64,000 bases of DNA from Streptomyces cinnamoneus. GTDB taxonomy: Bacteria; Actinomycetota; Actinomycetes; Streptomycetales; Streptomycetaceae. Of this stretch, positions 27,011 to 35,597 are shown one piece after another; the stretch's first letter is position 1, and each line of letters opens with the position of its first letter. A model generated the notes under the pieces. It saw nothing but the letters and a program-made list of their open reading frames with translations. It was not told the origin of the DNA and did no database searches. A program made the position numbers and the translations under genes. The stretch is taken from positions 248,001 to 312,000 of the forward strand of contig NZ_BMVB01000005.1 of the NCBI RefSeq assembly GCF_014650495.1. Reading direction: 5' to 3'.

Positions 27011-27826
27011 TCAACGGGCGGTCCATCCACCGTCCAGGGTGAGGGTGGTGCCGGTGATGGCAGAGGCGTACGGCCCGCAGAGATAGGCGACGGCCTCGGC
27101 GACCTCCTCCGGTTCGACGAGTCGCTTGAGCGCCTGGCCGGCGAGCATGACCTCCGTCAGAACGCGCTCGGCGGGCAGGGAGTGGGCGGCTGCCTGGTCG
27201 GCGAGCTGCTGCTCGACCAAGGGGGTGCGTACGTAGCCGGGGCTCACGCAGTTGGAGGTCACCCCGTGGGGCGCTCCCTCAAGGGCGGCCGTCTTGGACA
27301 GTCCTTCGAGCCCGTGCTTGGCAGCGACATAGGCGGACTTGTAGGGGGAGGCGCGGAGGCCGTGGACGGAGGAGACGTTGACGATGCGGCCCCAGCCCTG
27401 CCGGTACATGTGCGGCAGAGCGCCTCGCAGCAGCCGGAACGGAGCCTCCAACATGACGGTGACGATCCGGTGGAAGGCGTCGGGCGGAAAGTCCTCGATG
27501 GGGCGCACGAGCTGGACACCGGCGTTGTTGACGAGGATGTCGGTGTCGGCGGCGGCGCGTTCGGCCGCGTCCAGATCGCCGAGGTCGAGCACCGTGGTCG
27601 CGACGCTTCCGCTCAGCCCCTCCGCCCTGCGGCCGAGCTCCGCGAGCCCGGCGGCGTCCCGGTCCAGGGCTCGGACCCGCGCCCCGGCCGCGGCGAGTCG
27701 CATGACGCAGGCGGCTCCGATGCCACCGGCCGCGCCGGTGACGAGCGCGGTGCGCCCGGCGAGCTCGGGGGTGCCGGGTGACGGACGAACGGGAGTGCCG
27801 GAGAACGGGAGGGGGGCGGTGGTCAT
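27011..27826 (-). CDS. SDR oxidoreductase, probable D-3-hydroxybutyrate dehydrogenase
   Basis: 271 aa classical short-chain dehydrogenase. Cofactor motif TGAAGGIGAAC, NNAG, a catalytic Ser in IVNVSSVHGL and YxxxK as SAYVAAKHGLEGLSKTAALE. SPGYVRTPLVEQQ and AEAVAYLCGPYASAITG match 3-hydroxybutyrate dehydrogenases, which interconvert (R)-3-hydroxybutyrate and acetoacetate with NAD+. A 20-residue N-terminal extension precedes the Rossmann fold, so an internal start is possible. Upstream of and co-directional with the PucR-type regulator. Confidence 0.8.
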   Translation of the reverse strand: MTTAPLPFSGTPVRPSPGTPELAGRTALVTGAAGGIGAACVMRLAAAGARVRALDRDAAGLAELGRRAEGLSGSVATTVLDLGDLDAAERAAADTDILVNNAGVQLVRPIEDFPPDAFHRIVTVMLEAPFRLLRGALPHMYRQGWGRIVNVSSVHGLRASPYKSAYVAAKHGLEGLSKTAALEGAPHGVTSNCVSPGYVRTPLVEQQLADQAAAHSLPAERVLTEVMLAGQALKRLVEPEEVAEAVAYLCGPYASAITGTTLTLDGGWTAR

Positions 27827-27987
27827 GGCGGCACCCTAGGTCGCCGGTGCCGGTGGATCGATGGGGTGCGGGAACGCATCCGTGACGCTGCGGGTGGGTG
27901 CGCAGCACATGCCGCCCGGGCCTCGGGCGGCCGGGTGGCCGGCGCGCTACCCTCCGAGGGACACGGGGAGGCGGGGAGGCAGGGCCA

Positions 27988-28317
27988 GTGGCGTTGGGGA
28001 AGAAGGGGGCACGTCGCATCGTCGTGGACGGGGTGACGTACCGGTGGCGGCTGCGCCGCAGGCCGACGTACAGCCAGGCGCTGTGCTGGTCGCCGTGCAC
28101 CTACGCGGTCGAGTGCGCCGATCATCGCGGGGCGACGCTGGTGGTCACGACCGGTACCCCGCACCCGGGGAACTGGTTCGGCCGGCCGGCCACGCCGGTG
28201 TTGCCCGCCGATGTGGCAGGCCACATCCGTCTGGCGCTGAGCCGCGGGTGGATGCCGGATCGCCCCGGCTCGCCCTTCTTCTTGGACGTATCGGAGGATT
28301 GCGTCCCGGGCCCTTGA
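27988..28317 (+). CDS. Small conserved actinobacterial hypothetical protein
   Basis: 109 aa, GTG start with a GGGGAGG tract upstream. Contains VDGVTYRWRLRRRPTYSQAL and ADVAGHIRLALSRGW, matching a family of short Streptomyces proteins of unknown role. Soluble, basic N-terminus, no catalytic motif. Confidence 0.7.
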   Translation: MALGKKGARRIVVDGVTYRWRLRRRPTYSQALCWSPCTYAVECADHRGATLVVTTGTPHPGNWFGRPATPVLPADVAGHIRLALSRGWMPDRPGSPFFLDVSEDCVPGP

Positions 28318-28372
28318 GGGGCCGCCTGCGGCAGTGGAAGCAGTGGAAATCCCGCTGAGTGCTTCAGGGGGT

Positions 28373-28714
28373 TCAGGGTTTCGGGTGTCGGCGGTCACCT
28401 GCCAGGGCCGCGCAGGCCACTGCCGCCACCACTCCGGCGGCCAGGAAGCCCCGGCTGGACCGCCAGGACAGCACCGACCACCGTGACTGGGCGGACAGCA
28501 CGGAACCGGTGCTCAGCCAGGAACCGGCCGAGACGGCGGAGAGGGCGGAGCCGATCGAGCCGACCGACAGGACACTGCCGACCGAACCGACGGACAGGAC
28601 CGATCCGACCGAGCCGATCGAGAGCACCGAGCCCACGGATCCCATGGACAGTACGGAGTCCCGTGACCAGAGGGACAACGGTGAGTTCGGTGAGTTCGCT
28701 GCACGCTTGGGCAT
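28373..28714 (-). CDS. Small protein of GSVLS repeats
   Basis: 113 aa. Residues about 10-85 are almost entirely an 8-residue repeat of the form GSVGSVLS (variants S-I-G-S-V-G-S-V-L-S, SAVSAGSWLS, SAQSRWSVLS). A C-terminal hydrophobic helix (FLAAGVVAAVACAALAGD) and a short basic tail follow. Streptomyces genomes contain related small Ser/Gly/Val repeat proteins of unknown role. The regular Ser/Val/Leu spacing could form a small beta-solenoid attached to the membrane. The DNA is correspondingly repetitive. Confidence 0.6.
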   Translation of the reverse strand: MPKRAANSPNSPLSLWSRDSVLSMGSVGSVLSIGSVGSVLSVGSVGSVLSVGSIGSALSAVSAGSWLSTGSVLSAQSRWSVLSWRSSRGFLAAGVVAAVACAALAGDRRHPKP

Positions 28715-28731
28715 GCGCCGATCGTAATGGC

Positions 28732-29280
28732 TCAGCAACGAGGCCGAGTTGCTTCGTCCTCGTGCCCCGGCGTCACCGGCGGGCAGTCGTGGAACGCGGA
28801 CGAGACGACCTTGTACAGCTTCGGGTCCGCGAGCGGAGGCTCGTCGTAGTCCTCGACGGTGACGAACACGAATGCGGTCCGGATTCCGTCCGCCTCGATC
28901 TCGACGGTGCACTGACCGGGGGTGTCCTGCACCAGGCTCCACGTGCGTCCCGTGTTGCCCGAGCTGTCCAATGCTGCGGTGAGCCGGGAGTACGTGACGT
29001 CCGACGGGCAGCTCACCAAGGCGTCCGTGCCGGCGTTGGGGACCGTCACCTTTCCGGCCCACACGGGGAGGATGACCTGGGTCACCAGTCGGCAGCGGCA
29101 GACGACCAGTTGCAGGCTTCCGTAGCCGAACCAGCGCGGCCAGCGCCGGTCCTCGTACACGCGGTCACCGACGAAGGGCGGCCCGAGCACCTCCGCCATG
29201 TCGGGCAGGGAAGCCCCACAGCCGACGGGTCCGATCCTGGCCGTCCGGCCGAACTCCGCCAACATCGAAATCGCATGCAT
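28732..29280 (-). CDS. Hypothetical protein
   Basis: 182 aa, ATG at 29280 (MHAISMLAEFGRTARIGPVG). Sequence features such as DMAEVLGPPFVGDRVYEDRR and WPRWFGYGSLQLVVCRCRLV recall a family of small actinobacterial cytoplasmic proteins. Four or five Cys residues but no clear metal site. It ends 17 bp before the start of the repeat-protein gene and may share its transcript. Confidence 0.65.
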   Translation of the reverse strand: MHAISMLAEFGRTARIGPVGCGASLPDMAEVLGPPFVGDRVYEDRRWPRWFGYGSLQLVVCRCRLVTQVILPVWAGKVTVPNAGTDALVSCPSDVTYSRLTAALDSSGNTGRTWSLVQDTPGQCTVEIEADGIRTAFVFVTVEDYDEPPLADPKLYKVVSSAFHDCPPVTPGHEDEATRPRC

Positions 29281-29683
29281 GCACGGATTATGGCAGCAGG
29301 GTGCCGCGCCGGCCGGAGCCGACCTGAGCGAGGCCCTCCGCCGTCCACGCACCGGCAGCCCAGCACCACGGGCCTCAGCCGTGCCCCTGTCGCGATTCGG
29401 CCACGCCTCTGTTGCATGGCCGAATCCAGTGCCATGCTGAGACGGCAGTGATCTCCCGCCCCCCAGGCAGAGACCGCAGCACAGCCCCGCCACGTGCTGC
29501 CGCACGGGTGGGCCGCGCCGTCCCTCCCGGCCTCCCCACGGGAGGGTCGACGCATGTCGCGCGCCGCCCCCGCCCGCCGCAGGCCTGGGCACTCTTGCGC
29601 CGCAGGCCACGGGCGATCTCGGGGGCCGAGGACATCGCCGAGGACATCGCCGAGGACATCGGTGGCTGAAATACACTTTCCCG
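29281..29683. other. Gene-free divergent interval
   Basis: About 400 bp between a minus-strand hypothetical gene and the PhnA-like gene. It includes three perfect copies of GCCGAGGACATC at 29625-29660. No regulatory motif is assigned. Confidence 0.5.
29625..29660. repeat. Three perfect 12-bp tandem repeats
   Basis: GCCGAGGACATC x3 just upstream of the PhnA-like gene; the spacing suggests either a former coding tail or regulator sites. Confidence 0.75.
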
Positions 29684-30040
29684 GTGAACGAGACCCTTCC
29701 CCCGTGCCCCGAGTGCTCCGGCACGTACACCTACGAGATGGGCGCGCTCCTGGTCTGCCCCGAATGCGGGCACGAGTGGTCGCTCGCCTCCCCCGAGCCC
29801 CAGGGCGATGCCGCCGGGAGCAGTGTCATCAAGGATTCGGTCGGCAACGTGCTCGCCGACGGTGACACCGTGACGGTGATCAAGGGCCTGAAGGTCAAGG
29901 GCAGCCCGAGCGGCATCAAGGCCGGCACCAGGGTGCGGAACATCCGCCTCGTGGAGGGCGTGGACGGCCACGACATCGACTGCAAGATCGACGGGTTCGG
30001 TCCCATGCAGCTCAAGTCCAGCGTGGTCCGCAAAGCCTGA
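29684..30040 (+). CDS. PhnA/YjdM-like zinc-ribbon protein
   Basis: 118 aa, GTG start. N-terminal zinc ribbon ([20 protein letters not shown] then PECGHEW; Cys in CxxC...CxxC) followed by the PhnA domain ([33 protein letters not shown]). Despite the name, these proteins are not phosphonate hydrolases; function unknown. High similarity to the family over its entire length. Confidence 0.9.
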   Translation: MNETLPPCPECSGTYTYEMGALLVCPECGHEWSLASPEPQGDAAGSSVIKDSVGNVLADGDTVTVIKGLKVKGSPSGIKAGTRVRNIRLVEGVDGHDIDCKIDGFGPMQLKSSVVRKA

Positions 30041-30134
30041 CCACCCCCTCCGGCATACGGAGCCGCCTCAATCCGACCGCCCAGGACGACGACGCCTCGG
30101 GCGGTCTCGGCATGTGTAACGACGTACACGCTCA

Positions 30135-30166
<32 letters not shown>

Positions 30167-30208
30167 ACGAGCATGGGCACGCGACCGAGCCCCGACCGCC
30201 TGGTCGCC

Positions 30209-30844
30209 TCATTTCACGGCGTAGTCGGCGAGCGGACCCGCCAGCAGTCCGAAGACGCGGTCCGCCGAGCCGGCCAAAGTACCGGCGATCCGCTCGTCGC
30301 TGTGGCCTTCGAGGGTCAGTTCCAGGATCTGCTGGAACAGGACCCGGTGAGCGCCGCCCAGCTGGGCCGCGGCCGCCCTGGGCGTGATGTCGTCGGGGGC
30401 GGCGCCGGTCTCGGCGGCCAGGAGTCCGGCGAGCGCGGCCTCACGCTGGTCGTGCATCTCGCGCAGGCGGGCCAGCAGCGTAGGGCTGTCCGCGATCATG
30501 CGAGCGAAGACCTCGCCGGAGAAGCCGATCACCGGATCGTGCCGTTCCACCCCGGCGAGAAATGCACGGTGCAGCGCGGCGAGCGCCGACTCCCCCTCGG
30601 CCCGGTCCGAGACGATGCGGGCGAGGCCCTCGACGAACTCCTCCTGGCGGTCGAAGGCCAGGTCCTCCTTGCGCGCGAAGTAGTTGGTGACCGTCTTCTT
30701 GGCCACCCGCGCGGCCACGGCGATGTCGGCGATCGTCGTCGCCTCGAAGCCGTTCTCGATGAACAGCCTGGTCGCGTGGTCGGAGATGAGCTGTCTGGTC
30801 TCTTGCTTCTTGGACTCTCGAAGCCCCATCGGTTCGCTACCCAT
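30209..30844 (-). CDS. TetR-family transcriptional regulator
   Basis: 211 aa. N-terminal helix-turn-helix (ATTIADIAVAARVAKKTVTN, then YFARKEDLAF) with a divergent, helical ligand-binding C-terminus. TetR proteins usually repress an adjacent divergent gene; here that is the DUF5701 gene 122 bp away. Confidence 0.9.
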   Translation of the reverse strand: MGSEPMGLRESKKQETRQLISDHATRLFIENGFEATTIADIAVAARVAKKTVTNYFARKEDLAFDRQEEFVEGLARIVSDRAEGESALAALHRAFLAGVERHDPVIGFSGEVFARMIADSPTLLARLREMHDQREAALAGLLAAETGAAPDDITPRAAAAQLGGAHRVLFQQILELTLEGHSDERIAGTLAGSADRVFGLLAGPLADYAVK

Positions 30845-30966
30845 GAAGGAAGCTTACACGCGACGTAACTTTACGCTTGACCTGCCGGCCACCCTCGGAG
30901 TACTTTTACGTCAGTAGTAAGATTCTCGCTCTCGATCGTCGCCCCCCCCCCGCAGGAAGGCTTCGC
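30845..30966. promoter_or_regulatory. Divergent promoter region of TetR and DUF5701 genes
   Basis: 122 bp that should contain both promoters and the TetR operator. AT-richer than its surroundings (e.g. ACGTAACTTTACG, CTTTTACGTCAGTAGTAAG), with repeated ACGT/TTACG elements, but no clean palindrome. Confidence 0.5.
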
Positions 30967-31626
30967 ATGACCGATTTCGACGCCCGCACGGAGTTCGAGC
31001 GCCAGGTCCAGACGCTGGTCGACCTGGGATATCCGGCCCTTGCCGGCATGACGGAGCCCGCGTTCCGTGCCCTCGTCGAGCCTCTGCGCGAGTCCGTCCT
31101 TGCACGGGCGGCAACGCTGGAACCGCCCACCGAGGGCCGGGTGCCGTTCCTTTTGGTGGTCACCCGGGCACTCGTCCCCATCGAGGAATCGATCCCCCTG
31201 ACCACGCTCGCCGGCAAGAGCCGCCCCGGCGTCATCGAGCGCTTCTACGCCCCGGGCGAGCTGGAAAGGTTCGTCTCGCTCAAGGAACTGGCCCTCCCGG
31301 CGGGGCACGTGTACGTCGCCTTCGACGTCGACCGGGGCGAGGAGTTCTGCAACGCCGTCCCTCTTGACGCCCTGGCGGTCCTCGCGGAGCGGGAACGCAC
31401 GCCGCTCACCATGGAGGAGGGCATAGCGCTCATCACGCAACACCCCCGGACGCTGGCCAAGAACAAGTGCTTCTCCCTCGGCGGCACCCGCCTCGGCGAC
31501 CGCCGGGTCCCCGCCCTGTGGATCAGCAAGGGCGCCCCGAAGCTGGGCTGGTGCTGGGAAGGCAACCCGCACACCTGGTTGGGCATGGCCTCGGTCGCGG
31601 ACCGTCAGAACGACACGTCGAAGTAG
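30967..31626 (+). CDS. DUF5701 family protein
   Basis: 219 aa, ATG with GGAAGG upstream. Full-length member of a Streptomyces family of unknown function, with TLVDLGYPALAGMTEPAF, VPFLLVVTRALVPIEES and the C-terminal KNKCFSLGGTRLGDRRVPAL. Its 3' end overlaps the tpg gene by 22 bp convergently. Confidence 0.8.
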   Translation: MTDFDARTEFERQVQTLVDLGYPALAGMTEPAFRALVEPLRESVLARAATLEPPTEGRVPFLLVVTRALVPIEESIPLTTLAGKSRPGVIERFYAPGELERFVSLKELALPAGHVYVAFDVDRGEEFCNAVPLDALAVLAERERTPLTMEEGIALITQHPRTLAKNKCFSLGGTRLGDRRVPALWISKGAPKLGWCWEGNPHTWLGMASVADRQNDTSK

Positions 31627-32159
31627 TCGATGTCGCTGATCTCCACTTCGAGGTCGTCGGCGCGTCGTCCGTTGTCCTTGAAATAGATCTCCTGGAGCCC
31701 TTCGGCAACGATCCCGCGCAGCTGCCGGTCGTCGACACCTTGCTGCTGTGCCCGGAAGAGCCGGTCGGCGTACTGCGGCGGCAGGTGCACGGTCAGCCGC
31801 CGCATCCGGGGGTCGTCGGTCGTGCCGATCGGCGCGGTGTAGCCGAACCGGGCCCGCGTCTCCACGGTGATGCCGGTGCTGGTGGCGGCCTGCCGGCGAC
31901 GGCGCTTGCGCACCTGCGGCTGCCAGCGGCTGCGGACTTCCGCGTCGATGCGGTCGGCGATGGCCTTCGGCGGGTGCTTCCGCTCGCCCTTGCGGTAGCG
32001 CTCCACCGAGCGTTGCGTCACGCCGAGCACCTCGGCGACGGCCTTGGTGGTCTTGAGCTTGCTCATCAGGAAGTTCACGCGGGCCTGGACCGATTTGGGC
32101 GGTTCGCGGGTGAACGCCTCGTGGTCCGCGCGCTCCAGGGCGTCGTCGATGTCGCCCAA
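31605..32159 (-). CDS. tpg: Terminal protein Tpg, telomere-capping protein
   Basis: 184 aa, the usual Tpg length. N-terminal region with a helix-turn-helix-like stretch (TTKAVAEVLGVTQRSVERYR), then KHPPKAIADRIDAEVRSRWQ, the basic block VRKRRRRQAATSTGI, LTVHLPPQYADRLFRAQQQG and EGLQEIYFKDNGRRADDLEV. In Streptomyces Tpg is covalently bound to the 5' ends of linear chromosomes and plasmids and primes end patching. The start appears to be TTG at 32159, 4 bp after the tap stop, with AAGGGGAG upstream. tap-tpg operons are normally close to telomeres. Confidence 0.9.
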   Translation of the reverse strand: MGDIDDALERADHEAFTREPPKSVQARVNFLMSKLKTTKAVAEVLGVTQRSVERYRKGERKHPPKAIADRIDAEVRSRWQPQVRKRRRRQAATSTGITVETRARFGYTAPIGTTDDPRMRRLTVHLPPQYADRLFRAQQQGVDDRQLRGIVAEGLQEIYFKDNGRRADDLEVEISDIDYFDVSF

Positions 32160-32163
32160 CGGT

Positions 32164-34509
32164 TCACTCCCCTTCGTCCATGACGGCGTCGCCGCCCTTG
32201 ATGTGGCGGGCGGGGTTGTGGCCCTGCTCCATCAGGTCGACGGCCCACGCCATGTTCTGGGTGCCTTCGTGCTTGGCCAGGCCCGGGCCCGGGCCGAGGC
32301 GGAAGGTGCCGGGAGCCGGCGTGCCGTCCTCGGTGCGGGGCAGGAAGTCCAGCGGTGAGGGGCCGGTCGAGGCGTAGACGACGCAGTCGGAGAGGACCGC
32401 GAGCGGGTACTGGCCCGTCGCCTTCGCGGTGTTGAGCATCTTGCGGTGCATGTTGACCCGTGCCTTGGCGATGACCGCCGCCCGGATGTCCGGGCGCCAC
32501 GTCGGGCGCTCCAGGGCCGGCCAGCGCTCGCCGTCGCGGTAGTGGCGGCCCTGGGGGCGCTCGCGCAGTTTGCCGATGCCGCCCTTGACCGTGCTCTTGA
32601 TCGCCGACAGGACGGCGGCCAGGCCCGGGTCGAGGCTCTTGTGCCGCTCCATCGCGGCGAGGAACGCGTGCTCGTCGAGGTCCTTGGTGACACCCAGGTC
32701 TGCCATGGTCACCACGTAGGCGTCCTTGAGCCGGTCGTGCCACGGATCCAGGTACGCGCCGGTCTCCTCGCGCACGTACGCCTCGGCGGGGTGGACGTCG
32801 TAGCCGAGCTCCACCGCGTACGCCACGGTCGCCGTGGTGTACCAGGCCGGGCCCTCGGGGCGTTCGCCGGACGGTGTGAACGGCGACGGGAGCCGCGGGT
32901 CGAGTTCGACGTGGGACAGGTCCACGAGCCAGGAGCCCGGGCGCTTCTTGTCGAATGCCGGGCGCTCGACGCGGACCGGCTCGCCCAGGCCGACGGTCAG
33001 GCGGGCGGCGGCCGCCAGGAACGCGGTGTTGATGTCGATGCCGACCGCCCACGGCAGCAGGCACTCGGCATCGGAGAGCAGCTTCGGGTCGCGGACCCAC
33101 TGGTACGCCTCTTCGTCCAGGAATCCCCCCTTCCAGCCCTGGGCGACGGGGTGCTCGGCAGGCGCCTCCGGCGGGGCCGGGTCCACGGGCCGGGTGCCCA
33201 GGGAGCCGGGGTTGTGGCCCTGGACCCATTCGCCGGTGGCGTTGTCCCTGACGGCACGGGTCGGCGGGCGCATGGCGGTCATCAGCTCCAGGCCGGTGAC
33301 GGCGGTGGAGCCGCGCGGGGTGAGGACGCGGGTGGCGTACAGGCCGAGGGTACGGGCGAGTTCGGCGGGCCCGAGGTCGGCGGCGTCACCCCAGGCCCGG
33401 GGGTCGAGGGCGTCCCAGGAGAGAACGGCCAGCTGCACGCACTGGCGCTGCCCAACCTTGGCGGGGCGGTAGATGCGGGCCCAGGGGCCGAAGCCGCGCT
33501 GGGTCAGCTTCCACTTCGCGCGGGTGATCTGCTTGACCACCGGGTGGTCGTCCGGCAGTCGCAGCGAGCGGCGGGCCTCGAAGCCCTCCAGCCGTTCCGG
33601 CAGCCCGAACCGTACGGCCGCGGCTGCGGTGAGGGCGATCAGCGGATCGGAGTCCTTGCCGTTGCGGTGCAGGCGGGGCGCGCCGATCCCGGACTCCCCC
33701 AGTGTCCAGTCGACCAGCTCCGGGATGGTCGTCGCCGGGCACTCCAGCACGATGCCGCCCACGCAGTACGCAGTGCCGTCGCCGTCCAGCACGGCGAGAG
33801 GACCGTGCGGGAACCGAGGATCGACCGCGGTCGGCTTCGCCGGCGCGGCCTTCCGGGCCGCCGGGCGCCGCAGGGTGGAGGGCGCGGGCGCGACGGCCGG
33901 GACAGGAGCGACGGCCGGGACGGGCGCCGGCACGGACGGCACGGACGGTGCCGACGGCACGGGCGTCGTGGTCGTCGGCGTCGCAGCGCGTCCGGCAGGG
34001 ACCGGCGGGGCTTGGACAGCCGGGACCTGGCTCGGCACGGGCCGTACGGTCGGTGCCGGCAGCGGCGACGGTACTTCCGCCGCGGGAGCGGGAGCAGGAG
34101 GTGTCGGAGCGGGCGTCTCCGGCTCCTCGACCGTGCCGGGACGGCTCGCGGCAAGAGGCTCTGCGGCGGGGGCGGCTGCGGCCGGCACCGACGCAACCGG
34201 CCTCTCCGACTCCCCCGGTGCCGCCCCCGACGGCGCCTCCGGCTCGGACGGCTCTTCCGAAGCGGGGTACTTCGCGGCCCAGCCGTCCAGCAGCCGGATG
34301 TACGCCTGCAGACGCGGCGGTCGGGGGTGGCTGCGGCCGGCCTCCCAGTTCTTCACCGTCTTGAGCGTGGTCTGCAGGGCGCGGGCGATGTCGGCCTGCG
34401 TGGCGCCGGCGGCTTCCCTCAGCCGGGCCCGCTCGGCGGGCGGCGGCAGGGTCGGTGCCCCCACGAGCAGCTCGTCGACCAGCGCGAACAGTTCTCCCTC
34501 GGTAGGCAT
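32164..34509 (-). CDS. tap: Telomere-associated protein Tap
   Basis: 781 aa; ATG 34509 preceded by AGGAGGTGG. Starts with an Xre-type helix-turn-helix (ATQADIARALQTTLKTVKNW). A long Pro/Ala linker (about residues 80-240) precedes the conserved Tap core of about 520 residues (from about AVDPRFPHGPLAVLDGDGTA to the C-terminus). Tap binds the telomeric single-stranded 3' overhang and recruits Tpg. The length is slightly above that of described homologues, and the difference is mostly the linker. The gene lies directly upstream of tpg in the standard order. Confidence 0.88.
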   Translation of the reverse strand: MPTEGELFALVDELLVGAPTLPPPAERARLREAAGATQADIARALQTTLKTVKNWEAGRSHPRPPRLQAYIRLLDGWAAKYPASEEPSEPEAPSGAAPGESERPVASVPAAAAPAAEPLAASRPGTVEEPETPAPTPPAPAPAAEVPSPLPAPTVRPVPSQVPAVQAPPVPAGRAATPTTTTPVPSAPSVPSVPAPVPAVAPVPAVAPAPSTLRRPAARKAAPAKPTAVDPRFPHGPLAVLDGDGTAYCVGGIVLECPATTIPELVDWTLGESGIGAPRLHRNGKDSDPLIALTAAAAVRFGLPERLEGFEARRSLRLPDDHPVVKQITRAKWKLTQRGFGPWARIYRPAKVGQRQCVQLAVLSWDALDPRAWGDAADLGPAELARTLGLYATRVLTPRGSTAVTGLELMTAMRPPTRAVRDNATGEWVQGHNPGSLGTRPVDPAPPEAPAEHPVAQGWKGGFLDEEAYQWVRDPKLLSDAECLLPWAVGIDINTAFLAAAARLTVGLGEPVRVERPAFDKKRPGSWLVDLSHVELDPRLPSPFTPSGERPEGPAWYTTATVAYAVELGYDVHPAEAYVREETGAYLDPWHDRLKDAYVVTMADLGVTKDLDEHAFLAAMERHKSLDPGLAAVLSAIKSTVKGGIGKLRERPQGRHYRDGERWPALERPTWRPDIRAAVIAKARVNMHRKMLNTAKATGQYPLAVLSDCVVYASTGPSPLDFLPRTEDGTPAPGTFRLGPGPGLAKHEGTQNMAWAVDLMEQGHNPARHIKGGDAVMDEGE

Positions 34510-34603
34510 GAGCCACCTCCTCGGCCCCCACCCTAGCGGAATCAACCCCTTTTGTTTTCACCTCGAATTACCCCGTGGATTTCCCTTCAGGCGAAGAGCC
34601 GCC

Positions 34604-35461
34604 TCAGGGGCTGGCAATGAGTCGGCTCAGACGTGGGGCGAGCCATGGTTTGCGCCCAGCGGCTCGCATCTGACCGCGCACGATCGTCTTCCAGATGGGG
34701 GTGCGCCGGAAGGAGACGAGCAGGAACGCGGTCGGCGTCGCCGTGATCCGGCAGTCGTAGGTGCGCGGCGGCGCGTCGCGGGTCACCGTTGCCGTCCCGT
34801 CGTCGATGACGACTGCCAGCCGTGGACCGCCCTTGACGGCGAGGTCGAACGCGATGTCGACTCCCTGTGCCTTCGCCCGGTCCAGGACGAGCGGCATCAT
34901 CGTGGGCATCGACTGGCCGATCACCAGCCGCGCCTCGTCCGGCCCGATCGTCCACGGGAGCCGGGCGCCGCGCGCGATGTCGAGGCCGTGCAGGAGGCTC
35001 TCGCTGAGCATCAGTCCGGTCGCCGTCGCCAGGGTCAGGACGGCCTGCCTGCCGTACCAGGGGGTCGGGACGGGAGTGTCCGGCGCCAGGCCCTCGGTGG
35101 CCCGCAGGAACGTCTCGCCGTGTGCGGCGAGGAACTCGCCGAGGTACGGGCGCTCCGCCCCGCCGAAAAGACCGATGGCCTTCGCGTTCACGGCCGTGAT
35201 CCGTTCGTTGAGCGGGCCGTCGCCCGGCGGCAGGACGGCGTCCCAGTCCTCGAACTCCCGGGTGAAGGCGGAGCAGTACGCCAGGTAGGCCGCACAGAGG
35301 TGCGCGCCGACGTCGCCCACCGTCCAGACCAGGACGCCGGAGGGCGCATCCCTGTCGGGAACGCTGCGGAGCAGGCGGACCAGGCGCGGGACGACGGCGC
35401 GGAACGCGGCGCGTGTCTTCTCGTGCTCGGCGACGGGGTCGTGGCTGCCGGCGACGCCCAT
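34604..35461 (-). CDS. Mycothiol-dependent maleylpyruvate isomerase-like protein
   Basis: 285 aa. N-terminal DinB-like four-helix domain (LLRSVPDRDAPSGVLVWTVG, GDVGAHLCAAYLAYC), with GLMLSESLLHGLDIARGARL containing the histidine typical of the family. The C-terminal SCP2-like part begins about residue 190 (VDIAFDLAVKGGPRLAVVID). Members are mycothiol-dependent isomerases or transferases; the substrate here is unknown. The neighbourhood gives no pathway. Confidence 0.75.
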   Translation of the reverse strand: MGVAGSHDPVAEHEKTRAAFRAVVPRLVRLLRSVPDRDAPSGVLVWTVGDVGAHLCAAYLAYCSAFTREFEDWDAVLPPGDGPLNERITAVNAKAIGLFGGAERPYLGEFLAAHGETFLRATEGLAPDTPVPTPWYGRQAVLTLATATGLMLSESLLHGLDIARGARLPWTIGPDEARLVIGQSMPTMMPLVLDRAKAQGVDIAFDLAVKGGPRLAVVIDDGTATVTRDAPPRTYDCRITATPTAFLLVSFRRTPIWKTIVRGQMRAAGRKPWLAPRLSRLIASP

Positions 35462-35597
35462 GGGCCCACCCTTCCGACGGAAGACGGGCCTGCACACTAC
35501 CGCCGGGTGGCACCACGAGGAAGGGAGCGCCGCGGCGTTCGGTGGCACGGGAGAGGGCAGGAAGGGCAGAGCTCCTGATCGGTCCTCCCCTGCTGGT

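Noticed and set aside
32446..35578. Long plus-strand frames opposite tap and the isomerase-like gene
   Set aside because: Shadow frames with low-complexity composition; tap has a ribosome binding site and family match on the minus strand.
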